Source: Glycomyces algeriensis (GTDB taxonomy: Bacteria > Actinomycetota > Actinomycetes > Mycobacteriales > Micromonosporaceae). From it: a stretch of DNA of 64,000 nucleotides. The position numbers and the translations under genes were made by a program. This document shows positions 48,042-57,370 of the stretch, in pieces (within the stretch, counting starts at the first letter, position 1; every line of letters begins with the position of its first letter). Below the pieces are notes generated by a model that searched no databases, was not told the DNA's origin, and saw only the letters and a list, made by a program, of their open reading frames with translations. The stretch lies in contig NZ_JAPZVR010000005.1 of the NCBI RefSeq assembly GCF_027622855.1, positions 1 through 64,000 of the forward strand, written 5' to 3'.

Positions 48042-50087
48042 TTACCGGATCGGATCGCAGCGGACCACGAGGATCGCGATGTCGTCGCGCGGCGACTCGG
48101 GGGAGAACGCCTCGACGGATTCGAGCAGGGCGGTCGCGATCTGCTTGGCGCCCTTGCCCGCTGCGTCCCGGACGGCCCGTTCGATGCGCTCGTGGCCGTA
48201 CATGGCGGCGCCGTCGCGGCGCTCGGTGACGCCGTCGGTGAAGAATACGAGGGCGTCGCCGTGCTCGAGGCGGACGTCCACGGGGTTGACCTTGACGTCG
48301 GGGAAGAGCCCGACGGCGGTGCCTTCGCGGCCGACCCAGGCGGTCTCGCCGTCGGCGCGGAGCAGCAGCGGCTTGTCGTGGCCCGAGAGGCAGAGGGTCG
48401 CGTTGAGCGCGCCGTCCGGGCTGCGGTCCAGGAGCGCGGAGGCGATCGTCGCGTACCGCATGTCGCCGGGCTGCTCGAGCAGCGTGGCGTTGAGCAGTTC
48501 GAGGGCGCGCGGGAGCGGGCGGCCGTCGCGGGCCATGACCCGCAGGACGTCGCGCACGACACCGGTCACGGCCGCGGCCTGCGCGCCTTTGCCGCACACG
48601 TCGCCGATGGCCACCCACAGGCGGTGGTCGGCGAGCTCGGTCGCGTCGTAGAAGTCGCCGCCGACCTCGGTGCCGGACGCCGGGCCGGGGCCCGACCCGG
48701 GCAGGCGGCGGGCCGTGGCGGGCAGGTACTCGGCGGCGAACGAGACGCCGGCGACGTCGGGCAGCGAGCCCGGCATGAGCGCGGCCTGCAGCTCGTTGGC
48801 GACGGCCTGGCGCTCGGCGTGGATGCGGGCGTTATCGAGGGCGAGCGCGCTGCGCTTGGCGAGGTCGGCGACGACCGCGCGCTCCTCGGACGAGTGCTGG
48901 CGCTCGATGTGCTTGCCCACGGTGAGGACGCCGACTGTGGCGCCGCGCGCCGAGAGCGGCACGGCGATCCCGTCGAGGCCGCGCGGCACCGGCAGCTCCA
49001 TGCCGGTCCAGCCGTCGGTGGCGAGCGCGGCTGCGAGGGCCGGCGCGGCGGCGTCGAGCTTGCTGCGCAGGTGCTCGAGTTCGGATTCCTCGGCGTGCGT
49101 GAGGGAGGCGAGGCGCAGGTCGCCGCCGTCGCCGGTGAGGTGGACGGCCGCCCACCGGCCGAGCTGGGGCACGACGAGCTGCGGGATGAGCGCCACCGTC
49201 AGGTGCTCCTCGAGCGAGTGCGCGAGGAGCTCCCCGGCTTCGGCGAGGTAGGTGAGCCAGCCGGAGCGGCGCTGCTCGTCCGTGCGCATCCGGTCGATCT
49301 GGACGGCGAGGGCGATGCGCTCGGCGACGAGTTCGGCGAGGGGCCGCCAGTCCGGCCGGGGGTCGCCGGCGAGCATGAGCTTGCCGCAGGCCGGGGCCGT
49401 GAGCGGGAGCGGGACGGCGACCGAGACGCTGCCGACGTCGCCGAACTTGGCGAGGATCTGCGCGCCCGCGCCGTCCCCGGCGTCGTACTCGATCGCGCCG
49501 CCCGCGGCGGCGGTCGCGTCGTGGCAGCGGGCGAGGAGCTCGGTGACGAGCTGGTCGACCGGCAGCCGCGACTGGATCGCGGGGGCGACGGTGAGGAGCG
49601 CGGCGAGCTGGCCCAGGTCGGGCAGGCGGGTCTCGACGGCGGCGTCCGGGTCGGGCCGGGTGGCCGGACGGGCGTCGGGGTCGCGGTCGATGCGGAACCA
49701 GATCGACTTCCCGGTCGCGTCGTGCGTGGTGCCCCACGAGGACGCGAACCGGTCGACGAGGAGCAGGCCGCGGCCGCCCTCGGCGGTGACCTCGGGCATC
49801 GCGCTGTTGTAGGAGGCGCTGTCGAGGGGGTCGATGCCGCCGGAGCGGTAGTCGGTGACGGTGACGCGCACGCCGATCGGGTCGGCCGCGACCGTGAGGT
49901 TGATGTCGGTGCCGGCGTGGACGACGCCGTTGGTCGCCAGCTCGGTCGTGAGCAGCAGGGTCTCGTCGAGCAGCTCGGTGAGTCCGGCCTCGGTGAGCAC
50001 CGCGCGCACGGCGGCGCGGGCGGCTGCGGGGGAGCGGTCGTCGGCCGGGAGCCGGAGGCGCCGGGCGAACCTCTCGGGGTACGTCAC
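48042..50087 (-). CDS. multidomain SpoIIE phosphatase with RsbW-like ATPase and GAF domains
   Basis: A 681-residue cytoplasmic signalling protein that combines opposing activities of partner switching. An N-terminal HATPase_c domain of anti-sigma kinase type (about 1-130; ELATNGVVHAGTD and EGGRGLLLVDRFASSWG) is followed by two GAF-like sensor regions (about 165-290 and 320-450) and a C-terminal PP2C/SpoIIE phosphatase (about 470-681) with TEVGGDFYDA, IGDVCGKGAQAAAVTG, LSGHDKPLLL, FFTDGVTERR and DDIAILVVR. GTG 50087 follows TAGACT by 7 nt, so the message is probably leaderless. Its sensed signal and target are unknown. Confidence 0.9.
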   Translation of the reverse strand: MTYPERFARRLRLPADDRSPAAARAAVRAVLTEAGLTELLDETLLLTTELATNGVVHAGTDINLTVAADPIGVRVTVTDYRSGGIDPLDSASYNSAMPEVTAEGGRGLLLVDRFASSWGTTHDATGKSIWFRIDRDPDARPATRPDPDAAVETRLPDLGQLAALLTVAPAIQSRLPVDQLVTELLARCHDATAAAGGAIEYDAGDGAGAQILAKFGDVGSVSVAVPLPLTAPACGKLMLAGDPRPDWRPLAELVAERIALAVQIDRMRTDEQRRSGWLTYLAEAGELLAHSLEEHLTVALIPQLVVPQLGRWAAVHLTGDGGDLRLASLTHAEESELEHLRSKLDAAAPALAAALATDGWTGMELPVPRGLDGIAVPLSARGATVGVLTVGKHIERQHSSEERAVVADLAKRSALALDNARIHAERQAVANELQAALMPGSLPDVAGVSFAAEYLPATARRLPGSGPGPASGTEVGGDFYDATELADHRLWVAIGDVCGKGAQAAAVTGVVRDVLRVMARDGRPLPRALELLNATLLEQPGDMRYATIASALLDRSPDGALNATLCLSGHDKPLLLRADGETAWVGREGTAVGLFPDVKVNPVDVRLEHGDALVFFTDGVTERRDGAAMYGHERIERAVRDAAGKGAKQIATALLESVEAFSPESPRDDIAILVVRCDPIR

Positions 50088-50094
50088 GGGCCCC

Positions 50095-50100
50095 AGTCTA
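50095..50100 (-). promoter_or_regulatory. -10 box, leaderless start of the SpoIIE-ATPase gene
   Basis: TAGACT, 7 nt, then GTG at 50087. Confidence 0.6.
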
Positions 50101-50205
50101 TGCCGGTCGGCCCCCCGGCCGTGGTACCGCGTCGCCGTGCCGCGGCCCGTGTGAAACCGCCGCCGGAACGGTGCGCAGTGCCGTTGCGCCGCATGGGGAA
50201 CGTGA

Positions 50206-50237
50206 AGCGGCGGCCGCCCTCCCGGGCGACCGCCGCT
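50206..50237 (-). terminator. hairpin terminator of the LPXTG protein gene
   Basis: AGCGGCGG and CCGCCGCT outer arms with a CGCCC/GGGCG inner stem and one mismatch, about 50 bp after the stop codon. Confidence 0.75.
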
Positions 50238-50284
50238 CAAGTGTCGATCCGCGCGCTCTCGTACGTCACCGGATCAGCGGGAAT

Positions 50285-51292
50285 CTACTCCCAGTTCGTC
50301 GCGGTCTTGCGGCGACGCAGCATGTAGAACACGACGGCACCGGCGAGCACCGCGGCGGCGGCCGAGCTGATCAGGATGATCGACGAGTTGCCGGTGGTCG
50401 GCAGCTGGCCGCCACCGCCCGGCGCGGGGGCCGTGGGGACATTGGGAAGGGCCTCGCTGGCCTCGAAGTAGAACGCGCCGAAGCCGTAGTACCAGTCGCC
50501 CTCGGTGGGCTCGGTCTCGGTGAGGCCGAGCTGGTTGTCGGTCTCGAAGTCGTAGTAGCCCTCGGCGAGGACCTCTTCGAGGGTCGCGGCGTCGACGTCG
50601 ACCGCGTAGTACGGGGCGACGTCGTTGTCGTCGACCTCGTCCACGATGTCGAAGTACAGCGGGGCGTCGATGCCGTAGGTGGTGTCGGCCTCACCCTCGA
50701 AGTCGGTCACGACGCAGGTCGTGCCCCACTCCCAGACGTTGCAGTTGTCGTAGGGGGCCCAAGCCCACGCGTGGTTGGTCAGCTCCCACTCGCCCTCGAT
50801 GCTCTCGAGCGAGACCGAGTCGTTGAAGACCAGGACCGTGGCGGCCACGTCGTCGGGGTTCTCGGCGGCGGCCTCGATGTAGAACTCGGGGTGGGCCTCG
50901 ACGGACTCGCCGAGGTCGGCTCCCTGGAGCACCTCGTCGATGTAGAGGTAGGAGTAGGCGGAACCGAAGTCGCCCTCGTCCTCTTCGCCGGCCTCGGGCA
51001 GCTCGCCTTCGGGGACCTCGTTCTCGGGGACCTCCTCGAGGGCCGGGTCCTTCTCCTCGGCGACCTCGGAGTCGCCGCCGGGGTTCTCCTCGGCGGGGGC
51101 CTCGGGGGTGGCGTCCGTTGCCGGGGTCTCGGTCTCGGTGACAGGGGTCTCGGTCTCCGCGACCGGGGTCTCCGAGGCTTCCGTCGAGGGGCTCTCCGAC
51201 TGCGCGAAAGCGGGGGCGCCGACCGCGAGCGTGAGGGCCGCCGCGGCGCCGGCCGCGGCGAAGCGCAGTCCGGTCTTGTTGAGGGTGGACAT
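50285..51292 (-). CDS. sortase-anchored cell-surface protein (LPXTG)
   Basis: A 335-residue exported protein. Signal peptide about 1-31 (ALTLAVGAPAFAQ), then a Glu/Thr/Pro-rich stalk with TETPVTETETPATD repeats (about 32-105), a folded domain (about 110-290), and a sorting signal LPTTG followed by a hydrophobic helix and RRRKTATN. Sortase would cleave in LPTTG and link it to the peptidoglycan. The middle domain is acidic and aromatic (TNHAWAWAPYDNCNVWEWG) and unknown to me. AGGAG precedes ATG 51292. No sortase is adjacent. Confidence 0.87.
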   Translation of the reverse strand: MSTLNKTGLRFAAAGAAAALTLAVGAPAFAQSESPSTEASETPVAETETPVTETETPATDATPEAPAEENPGGDSEVAEEKDPALEEVPENEVPEGELPEAGEEDEGDFGSAYSYLYIDEVLQGADLGESVEAHPEFYIEAAAENPDDVAATVLVFNDSVSLESIEGEWELTNHAWAWAPYDNCNVWEWGTTCVVTDFEGEADTTYGIDAPLYFDIVDEVDDNDVAPYYAVDVDAATLEEVLAEGYYDFETDNQLGLTETEPTEGDWYYGFGAFYFEASEALPNVPTAPAPGGGGQLPTTGNSSIILISSAAAAVLAGAVVFYMLRRRKTATNWE

Positions 51293-51548
51293 GTAACTCC
51301 TAGGGATGCTTCGAGTTTGGGGGTGCGGCGCTCTCGCGGTCTCCACTGACTGCTGACTCGCCCGCGGGAGCGCTGCAACAATCCACACGCACCACAGGAG
51401 ACACCGGTTGCGAATTTCTTTCAGTTTTCCTTCGATGACGCGAAGTGACCAAGCACAGTGCCCTCAGTAACCTGCCTTCACGTTTGACCATTTCGTGTGA
51501 CAACCTGGTACTTACCCAAGCCTGTCTCCGCAGCTGAGGAACCACGCC
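51293..51548. promoter_or_regulatory. divergent spacer between LPXTG and HAMP-kinase genes
   Basis: About 255 bp, lower in GC than its neighbours around 51410-51470 (TTTCTTTCAGTTTTCC), so both promoters probably lie here. I cannot assign hexamers with confidence. Confidence 0.45.
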
Positions 51549-54500
51549 ATGACGGACACCGTTTCCCGTACAGCGAGCCCGACCGACGAGTCGGACCTGC
51601 TCCGAAGCCTGGCCGACGCGCTGGGCGCCGTCGAGCGGGGCGACTTCTCGGTGCGGCTCCCCCGCGGCGAGGGGCTCGCCGGGGAGGTCCTCGACCGGTT
51701 CAACGCCGTGGTCGAGCAGGCCGACCGGCAGACCCGCGACCTCGCGCTCATCGCCCGCGCCGTCGGCCAGGAGGGTTCCTGGAACCACCGGCTCGTGATC
51801 GAGCACCTCGACGGCGGCTGGTCAGAGGGCGCCGCGAGCGTCAACCGCCTGGTCGAGGACCTCGTGCGACCCACCACCGAGCTCGGGCGCGTCCTCGAGG
51901 CGGTCGCCGCGGGCGACCTCAGCCAGGAGGCGTCCCTCGAGATCGAGGGCAAGCAGCTCCGCGGCGAGTTCCGCCGCCTCGGCGAGACCGTGAACCAGAT
52001 GGTCGGGCTCCTGCGCTCCTTCGCAGGCGAGGTCACCCGCGTCGCCCGCGAGGTGGGCACCGAAGGCCAGCTCGGCGGCCAAGCGGACGTCCAGGGCGTC
52101 TCGGGCACCTGGCGGTCGCTGACCGACGCGGTGAACACCATGGCCTCCAACCTGACCGAGCAGGTCCGCTCGATCTCGACCGTGGCCACCGCCGTCGCCC
52201 GCGGCGACCTCAACCGGCAGATCACCGTCAAGGCCTCGGGCGAGGTCGCCGAACTGGCGGACACCATCAACTCCCTCACCGCGACCCTCCAGGTCTTCGC
52301 GGGCGAGGTCACCCGCGTCGCCCGCGAAGTGGGCACCGAAGGCCGCCTCGGCGGCCAGGCGGAGGTGCCGGGCGTCTCGGGCACCTGGAAGGACCTCACC
52401 GACTCGGTGAACGACATGGCCGCGAGCCTCACCGACCAGGTGCGCGACATCGCCAAGGTCACCAGCGCGGTCGCGCGCGGCGACCTGACGCAGAAGATCA
52501 CCGTCCCCGCGCAGGGCGAGATCCTCGAGGTCAAGACCACCGTGAACACGATGGTCGACCAGCTCTCCAGCTTCGCGGACGAGGTCACGCGCGTCGCTCG
52601 CGAGGTGGGCACCGAAGGCCGGCTCGGCGGCCAGGCCCAGGTGTTCGGCGTCTCCGGCACCTGGCGCGACCTCACCCAGAACGTGAACCAGCTCGCCACG
52701 AACCTCACCGAGCAGGTCCGCTCGATCTCCACCGTCACCGCCGCCGTCGCCCGCGGCGACCTGACGCAGAAGATCGCCGTCGACGCGCAGGGCGAGATCC
52801 TCGAGGTCAAGACCACCGTCAACATCATGGTCGACCAGCTCTCCAGCTTCGCCGACGAAGTCACCCGCGTCGCCCGCGAGGTCGGCAGCGAGGGCCGCCT
52901 CGGCGGCCAGGCCAACGTCCAGGGCGTCTCGGGCACCTGGAAGGACCTCACCGAGAACGTGAACCTGATGGCGTCGAACCTGACCGCCCAGGTCCGCAAC
53001 ATCTCCTCCGTCGCCACCGCCGTCGCCACCGGCGACCTCTCCCGCCAGATCACCGTCGACGCGCGCGGCGAGATGCTCGAGCTGAAGACCACCATGAACT
53101 CGATGGTCGCCCAGTTGTCGCAGTTCGCGGACGAGGTCACGCGTGTGGCCCGCGAAGTGGGCACCGACGGCCGCCTCGGCGGCCAGGCCAACGTCCAAGG
53201 CGTCTCCGGCATCTGGGAGGCGCTCACCGACAACGTGAACTCCATGGCCTCCAACCTGACCGCCCAGGTCCGCAACATCTCCTCCGTCGCCACCGCCGTC
53301 GCGCGAGGCGACCTCAACCGCCAGATCACCGTCGACGCGCAAGGCGAGATGCTCGAGCTGAAGACCACCATGAACACGATGGTCGCCCAGCTCTCCCAGT
53401 TCGCCGACGAGGTCACCCGTGTGGCCCGCGAAGTGGGCACCGACGGCGTCCTCGGCGGCCAAGCGAACGTCCAGGGCGTCTCCGGCACCTGGAAGGACCT
53501 CACCGAGAACGTCAACTCGATGGCCTCCAGCCTCACCAGCCAGGTCCGCGACATCGCCTCGGTCACCACCGCCGTCGCCCGCGGCGACCTGACCCAGAAG
53601 GTCACCGTCGACGTCCAAGGCGAGATGCTCGAACTCAAGACCACCGTGAACACCATGGTCGAGCAGCTCTCCAGCTTCGCCACCGAAGTCACCCGCGTCG
53701 CCCGCGAGGTCGGCGTCGAAGGCAACCTCGGCGGCCAGGCGGAGGTCGCCGGCGTCTCCGGCACCTGGCTCGCCCTCACCCGCAACGTGAACTCGCTCGC
53801 CGCCACCCTCACACTGCAGCTGCGCGCCATCGCGAACGTCGCCCACGCCGTCGCCAGGGGCGACCTCACCCAGTCCGTCGACTTCGAGGCCGCCGGCGAG
53901 ATCGCCGACCTCACCGAGTCGATCAACCAGATGATCACCGCCCTGCGCGACAAGACCCGCCAGAACACCGACGCGGACTGGCTCAACTCCAACCTCGCCC
54001 GCATCTCCTCGCTCCTCCAGGGCCGCAGAGGCGTCGAAGAGGTCACCCGCATGGTCCTCGACGAGGTCACGCCGCTCATCGACGCGCAGACCTCCACGTT
54101 CTACGTCCGCCACGAGGACGTCTCCGGGCACGTCACCTACCGGCTCAACGCCGTCTACGGCCACCCCAACCCCGGCGAGAAGAAGCTCATCGAGGACAAC
54201 GAGGGCATGGTCGGCCAGGCCGCCGCGTCCAAACGCACCATCCACCTGCACGACATCCCCGAGGGCTACCTCGAGATCTCCTCGGGGCTCGGCCAGGCCA
54301 CCCCGACCGACCTCATCATCCTGCCCGTCCAGTTCGGCGACAAGGTCCGCGGCGTCATCGAGTTCGCCTCCTTCAACACCTACTCCGGCCTCCACAAGCG
54401 GTTCCTCGACGCGCTCGCCCCGAACGTCGGCGTCACCCTCGCCACCATCGAGGGCAACGCCCGCACCGAGGTCCTCCTGCGCGAATCGCAGCGCATGGCC

Positions 54501-56003
54501 CAGGAGCTGCGCGCCCAGTCGAACCGGCTCCAGGAGACCAACGTCGAACTCGAGGAGAAGGCGCAGCTGCTCTCCGCCCAGAACAAGGCGATCGAGCTGA
54601 AGAACGAAGAGGTCGAGACCGCCCGCAAGGACATCGAGGAGAAGGCCGAGCAGCTCGCGCAGGCCTCCAAGTACAAGTCGGAGTTCCTCGCGAACGTCTC
54701 GCACGAACTGCGCACCCCCCTGAACTCGCTCCTGCTGCTCGCGCGGCTCCTCTCCGAGAACACGGACGGGAACCTCACCGAACGCCAGATCGAGTTCGCG
54801 CGCACCATCTACAACGCCGGCACCGACCTGCTCACCCTCATCGACGACATCCTCGACCTCTCGAAGATCGAGGCCGGCCGCATGGACGTCTCCGTCCACC
54901 CGGTCGACCTCGCCGAGATCCTCGGCGACATCGAGGCCGCGTTCCGGCCCCAGGCCGAGGACAAGGGCCTCGAGTTCGCCGTCGACGTCGGCACCGGCGT
55001 ACCGCAGCTCATGCAGACCGACGGCCAGAAGTTCCAGCAGGTCCTGCGCAACCTCCTCTCCAACGCGGTCAAGTTCACCCGCGTCGGCTCAGTGACCCTC
55101 GCCGTACGGCGCGTCCCCGCCGACCTGCGCTTCGACGCACCGCACCTCAACGCTGCCGGCGAACGGCTCGCGTTCAGCGTCATCGACACCGGCATCGGCG
55201 TCGCCGAAGGCAAGAAGGGCATCATCTTCGAGCCGTTCCAGCAGGCCGACGGCACCACGCGGCGCACGTTCGGCGGCACCGGCCTCGGCCTCTCCATCTC
55301 GAAATCCCTGTCGCTCATGCTCGGCGGCGACGTGTACATCGAGCACACCGGCGACGCCGGCTCCAAGTTCACCTTCGTCGTGCCCGTCGAGATCGACGCC
55401 GACGGCGACTACACGCCGATCCACGCCGAGATCCCGGCCGTGCGCGAACCCTCCCCGGGCATCCTCACGGGCGCGCCGGAGACGCCCTCGTCATCGGCCG
55501 CGGCCCAGCACCTCGAAGGCGCCACCGTCCTCATCGTCGACGACGACATCCGCAACGTCTTCGCGCTCACCGCCGCGCTCGAGCTGCACGGCATCGACGT
55601 GCACTACGCGGAGAACGGCGCCGACGGCATCGACGCGCTCCAGCACCACCCGGGCATCGACATCGTCCTCATGGACTCGATGATGCCCGGCATGGACGGC
55701 AACGAGACCACGCGCGTCATCCGCCGCATGCCGCAGTTCGCGGACCTGCCGATCGTGTTCCTCACGGCGCAGGCGCTGGCCGAGCAGCGCGAGAAGTCCG
55801 TGGAGGCCGGCGCGAGCGCGTACCTGACCAAGCCCGTGGACCTCGACCTGCTGCTCGACACCATGTCGCAGTGGATCGTCACCGGGCCGGGTGTGGACGG
55901 GCGCCACGCTGCGCGAGGCGGCGCACACGAAGCGGCCCCCGGGCGGGACGGTGCCGCGTCCGAACGCGACAATGGCGGACCGACCGTTGGAGGCACCGCA
56001 TGA
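51549..56003 (+). CDS. soluble HAMP-repeat hybrid sensor histidine kinase
   Basis: A 1484-residue cytoplasmic hybrid kinase of the multi-HAMP type, built like fungal group III (Nik1/Os-1) kinases. Seven copies of a 92-residue HAMP unit (each with [10 protein letters not shown]) fill about residues 155-800, preceded by a degenerate HAMP region. A GAF domain follows (about 830-975), a coiled coil, HisKA with [14 protein letters not shown] (His near 1054), HATPase ([19 protein letters not shown]), and a receiver domain ([10 protein letters not shown] near 1326, phospho-Asp in [15 protein letters not shown]). There are no transmembrane segments. It overlaps the response regulator gene by 4 nt. 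Confidence 0.95.
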   Translation: MTDTVSRTASPTDESDLLRSLADALGAVERGDFSVRLPRGEGLAGEVLDRFNAVVEQADRQTRDLALIARAVGQEGSWNHRLVIEHLDGGWSEGAASVNRLVEDLVRPTTELGRVLEAVAAGDLSQEASLEIEGKQLRGEFRRLGETVNQMVGLLRSFAGEVTRVAREVGTEGQLGGQADVQGVSGTWRSLTDAVNTMASNLTEQVRSISTVATAVARGDLNRQITVKASGEVAELADTINSLTATLQVFAGEVTRVAREVGTEGRLGGQAEVPGVSGTWKDLTDSVNDMAASLTDQVRDIAKVTSAVARGDLTQKITVPAQGEILEVKTTVNTMVDQLSSFADEVTRVAREVGTEGRLGGQAQVFGVSGTWRDLTQNVNQLATNLTEQVRSISTVTAAVARGDLTQKIAVDAQGEILEVKTTVNIMVDQLSSFADEVTRVAREVGSEGRLGGQANVQGVSGTWKDLTENVNLMASNLTAQVRNISSVATAVATGDLSRQITVDARGEMLELKTTMNSMVAQLSQFADEVTRVAREVGTDGRLGGQANVQGVSGIWEALTDNVNSMASNLTAQVRNISSVATAVARGDLNRQITVDAQGEMLELKTTMNTMVAQLSQFADEVTRVAREVGTDGVLGGQANVQGVSGTWKDLTENVNSMASSLTSQVRDIASVTTAVARGDLTQKVTVDVQGEMLELKTTVNTMVEQLSSFATEVTRVAREVGVEGNLGGQAEVAGVSGTWLALTRNVNSLAATLTLQLRAIANVAHAVARGDLTQSVDFEAAGEIADLTESINQMITALRDKTRQNTDADWLNSNLARISSLLQGRRGVEEVTRMVLDEVTPLIDAQTSTFYVRHEDVSGHVTYRLNAVYGHPNPGEKKLIEDNEGMVGQAAASKRTIHLHDIPEGYLEISSGLGQATPTDLIILPVQFGDKVRGVIEFASFNTYSGLHKRFLDALAPNVGVTLATIEGNARTEVLLRESQRMAQELRAQSNRLQETNVELEEKAQLLSAQNKAIELKNEEVETARKDIEEKAEQLAQASKYKSEFLANVSHELRTPLNSLLLLARLLSENTDGNLTERQIEFARTIYNAGTDLLTLIDDILDLSKIEAGRMDVSVHPVDLAEILGDIEAAFRPQAEDKGLEFAVDVGTGVPQLMQTDGQKFQQVLRNLLSNAVKFTRVGSVTLAVRRVPADLRFDAPHLNAAGERLAFSVIDTGIGVAEGKKGIIFEPFQQADGTTRRTFGGTGLGLSISKSLSLMLGGDVYIEHTGDAGSKFTFVVPVEIDADGDYTPIHAEIPAVREPSPGILTGAPETPSSSAAAQHLEGATVLIVDDDIRNVFALTAALELHGIDVHYAENGADGIDALQHHPGIDIVLMDSMMPGMDGNETTRVIRRMPQFADLPIVFLTAQALAEQREKSVEAGASAYLTKPVDLDLLLDTMSQWIVTGPGVDGRHAARGGAHEAAPGRDGAASERDNGGPTVGGTA
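52025..53900 (+). repeat. 276-bp coding repeats in the HAMP kinase gene
   Basis: Seven units of 276 bp (92 codons), highly similar at DNA level (GAGGTCACCCGCGTCGCCCG and variants recur). Similarity is high enough for copy-number change by recombination. Confidence 0.85.
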
Positions 56004-56554
56004 GCACCGCCCGCGTCCTGCTCGTTGACGACCGTTCCGAGAACCTCCTCGCATTGGAAGCCATTCTCCAAGGGCTGCCGGTGAACACGATCGCGGTCAC
56101 GTCCGGCGAGGAGGCGCTCAAGCGGCTCCTCTCGGAGGACTACGCGGCGATCCTCCTGGACGCGCAGATGCCCGGCATGGACGGGTTCGAGACGGCGCGG
56201 CACATCAAGCAGCGCGAGAAGACCCGGCACACGCCGATCATCTTCCTCACCGCCGCCGACCGCGACGCGCACCTGGCGATGCGCGGGTACTCGGTGGGCG
56301 CGGTCGACTACATCACGAAGCCGTTCGACCCGTGGATGCTGCGCACCAAGGTGAAGGTCTTCATCGACCTGTGGGCACAGGGTCAGGCGCTGCGCCAGAC
56401 GTCGGAGCGGACGAGGGACCTGCGCGAGCGCGAAGGGCTCCTCACACGCCGCATCGACCAGGCGCGGGACGCCCTCGCCGCCTGGCACGAGGGCCGCGAC
56501 GCGGACCCGGAGATCGAGCGCATTTTGGGGCTGCTGGAGCCGGGTCAGGCTTAG
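56000..56554 (+). CDS. response regulator receiver protein
   Basis: A 184-residue protein: receiver domain (1-125) with VLLVDDRSENLLALEAIL, phospho-acceptor Asp in AILLDAQMPGMDG and Lys in DYITKPF, followed by a helical, charged C-terminal segment (about 125-184) without a DNA-binding domain. It overlaps the hybrid kinase gene (ATGA), so the two are co-translated, and probably forms its output or a phosphorelay intermediate. The output cannot be transcriptional by itself. Confidence 0.93.
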   Translation: MSTARVLLVDDRSENLLALEAILQGLPVNTIAVTSGEEALKRLLSEDYAAILLDAQMPGMDGFETARHIKQREKTRHTPIIFLTAADRDAHLAMRGYSVGAVDYITKPFDPWMLRTKVKVFIDLWAQGQALRQTSERTRDLREREGLLTRRIDQARDALAAWHEGRDADPEIERILGLLEPGQA

Positions 56555-56568
56555 GTTTGCGCCGGGCG

Positions 56569-56868
56569 GCATGCTGAAGAGGATCGACCGCGGCATGGGC
56601 CCCCGGTTCAAACCCTGGCATAGGGGTGCGACAACGCTGTGGCCGTCCGTGTTCGAAAACGGCCTCGGCGCATGCTGAAGAGGATCGACCGCGGCATGGG
56701 CCCCCCGGTATAAACCCTGACACGCGGGTGTGACAGCGCAGTGGCGCAGGGTGTTCGAGCGACTCGCGCGCATGCTGAAGAGGTTCGACCGCCGATTGGG
56801 CCCCCGATTCAACCCTGACATCAGGGTGCGACAACGCGTAAGGGCGCGTGTTCGAACAGCAAGCGCGA
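56569..56868. repeat. three 100-bp tandem repeats containing the palindromic element
   Basis: Units start at 56569, 56670 and 56770, each with GCATGCTGAAGAGG and ending GTGTTCGA. Inside each is a copy of the dispersed palindrome (56594-56633, 56695-56735, 56794-56833); the third has the perfect arms ACCCTGA-CA-TCAGGGT. The array fills the spacer between the response regulator and STAS genes. Confidence 0.88.
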
Positions 56869-56922
56869 CAAGGTTTCGCGTTCTATCCGGCGCCGGGGCT
56901 CCTGCTTTCGGGGGAAACCGGT

Positions 56923-56928
56923 TAGGGT
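56923..56928 (+). promoter_or_regulatory. -10 box, leaderless start of the STAS gene
   Basis: TAGGGT, 7 nt, then GTG at 56936. Confidence 0.6.
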
Positions 56929-56935
56929 TGGACCC

Positions 56936-57370
56936 GTGACGCACCAAAAGCTCGACATCTCGGTATACCGCGAGGCGAACGAGACGATCGTGGTGCTGAC
57001 CGGCGAAATCGACCTGCACACCGCGCCCCGGCTCTCCGCGGCCGTGGACGCCGCCCTGGTGGACGACCCCGTGCGGGTCGTCCTCGACATGCAGGGCGTG
57101 ACCTTCTGCGACTCCCGCGGCCTCGGCACGCTCGTCGTCCTCGCGCGCGCCGCGGCCCGCGCCCGGGCCGTGCTCGTCCTCGCGAACCTCGGCGACTTCC
57201 TCAAGCGCCTGCTCGCCGTCTCCGGCATCGGCGAGCACTTCGTCATCCGCGAGCCCGCCCCCGAGGGCGCCGACAGCCCCGAGCTGGGCCTGAGCGACAT
57301 CGAAGAGACCGGCACCGACAGCGGCCAGAGCTTCGGCAGGCCGGAGTCCGGCCAGGAGCCCCCGCGATGA
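56936..57370 (+). CDS. STAS-domain anti-sigma factor antagonist
   Basis: A 144-residue antagonist of SpoIIAA/RsbV type. The STAS domain (1-110) shows VVLTGEIDLHTAPRLSAAVD and the phosphorylation-site segment VTFCDSRGLGTLVVLARAA, with Ser in DSRG as the probable site. The acidic tail (about 112-144) is extra. When unphosphorylated such proteins bind an anti-sigma kinase and free a sigma factor; SpoIIE phosphatases like those at 902 and 48042 would reactivate it. Its last 4 nt overlap the PrsW gene, so the two are co-translated. Confidence 0.93.
   Translation: MTHQKLDISVYREANETIVVLTGEIDLHTAPRLSAAVDAALVDDPVRVVLDMQGVTFCDSRGLGTLVVLARAAARARAVLVLANLGDFLKRLLAVSGIGEHFVIREPAPEGADSPELGLSDIEETGTDSGQSFGRPESGQEPPR

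Noticed and set aside
51822-54899. A 1025-codon open frame opposite the HAMP kinase
   Set aside because: It mirrors the HAMP repeats on the other strand and has no domain of its own.
56594-56633. GGTTCAAACC in the palindromic repeats as a tRNA T-arm
   Set aside because: The flanking bases do not form a T-stem, other copies change the loop, and no acceptor, D or anticodon arm can be built around it.
56569-56868. Regularly spaced repeats as a possible CRISPR array
   Set aside because: The units are about 100 bp and similar over most of their length, there are only three, spacers are not unique, and no cas gene is present.
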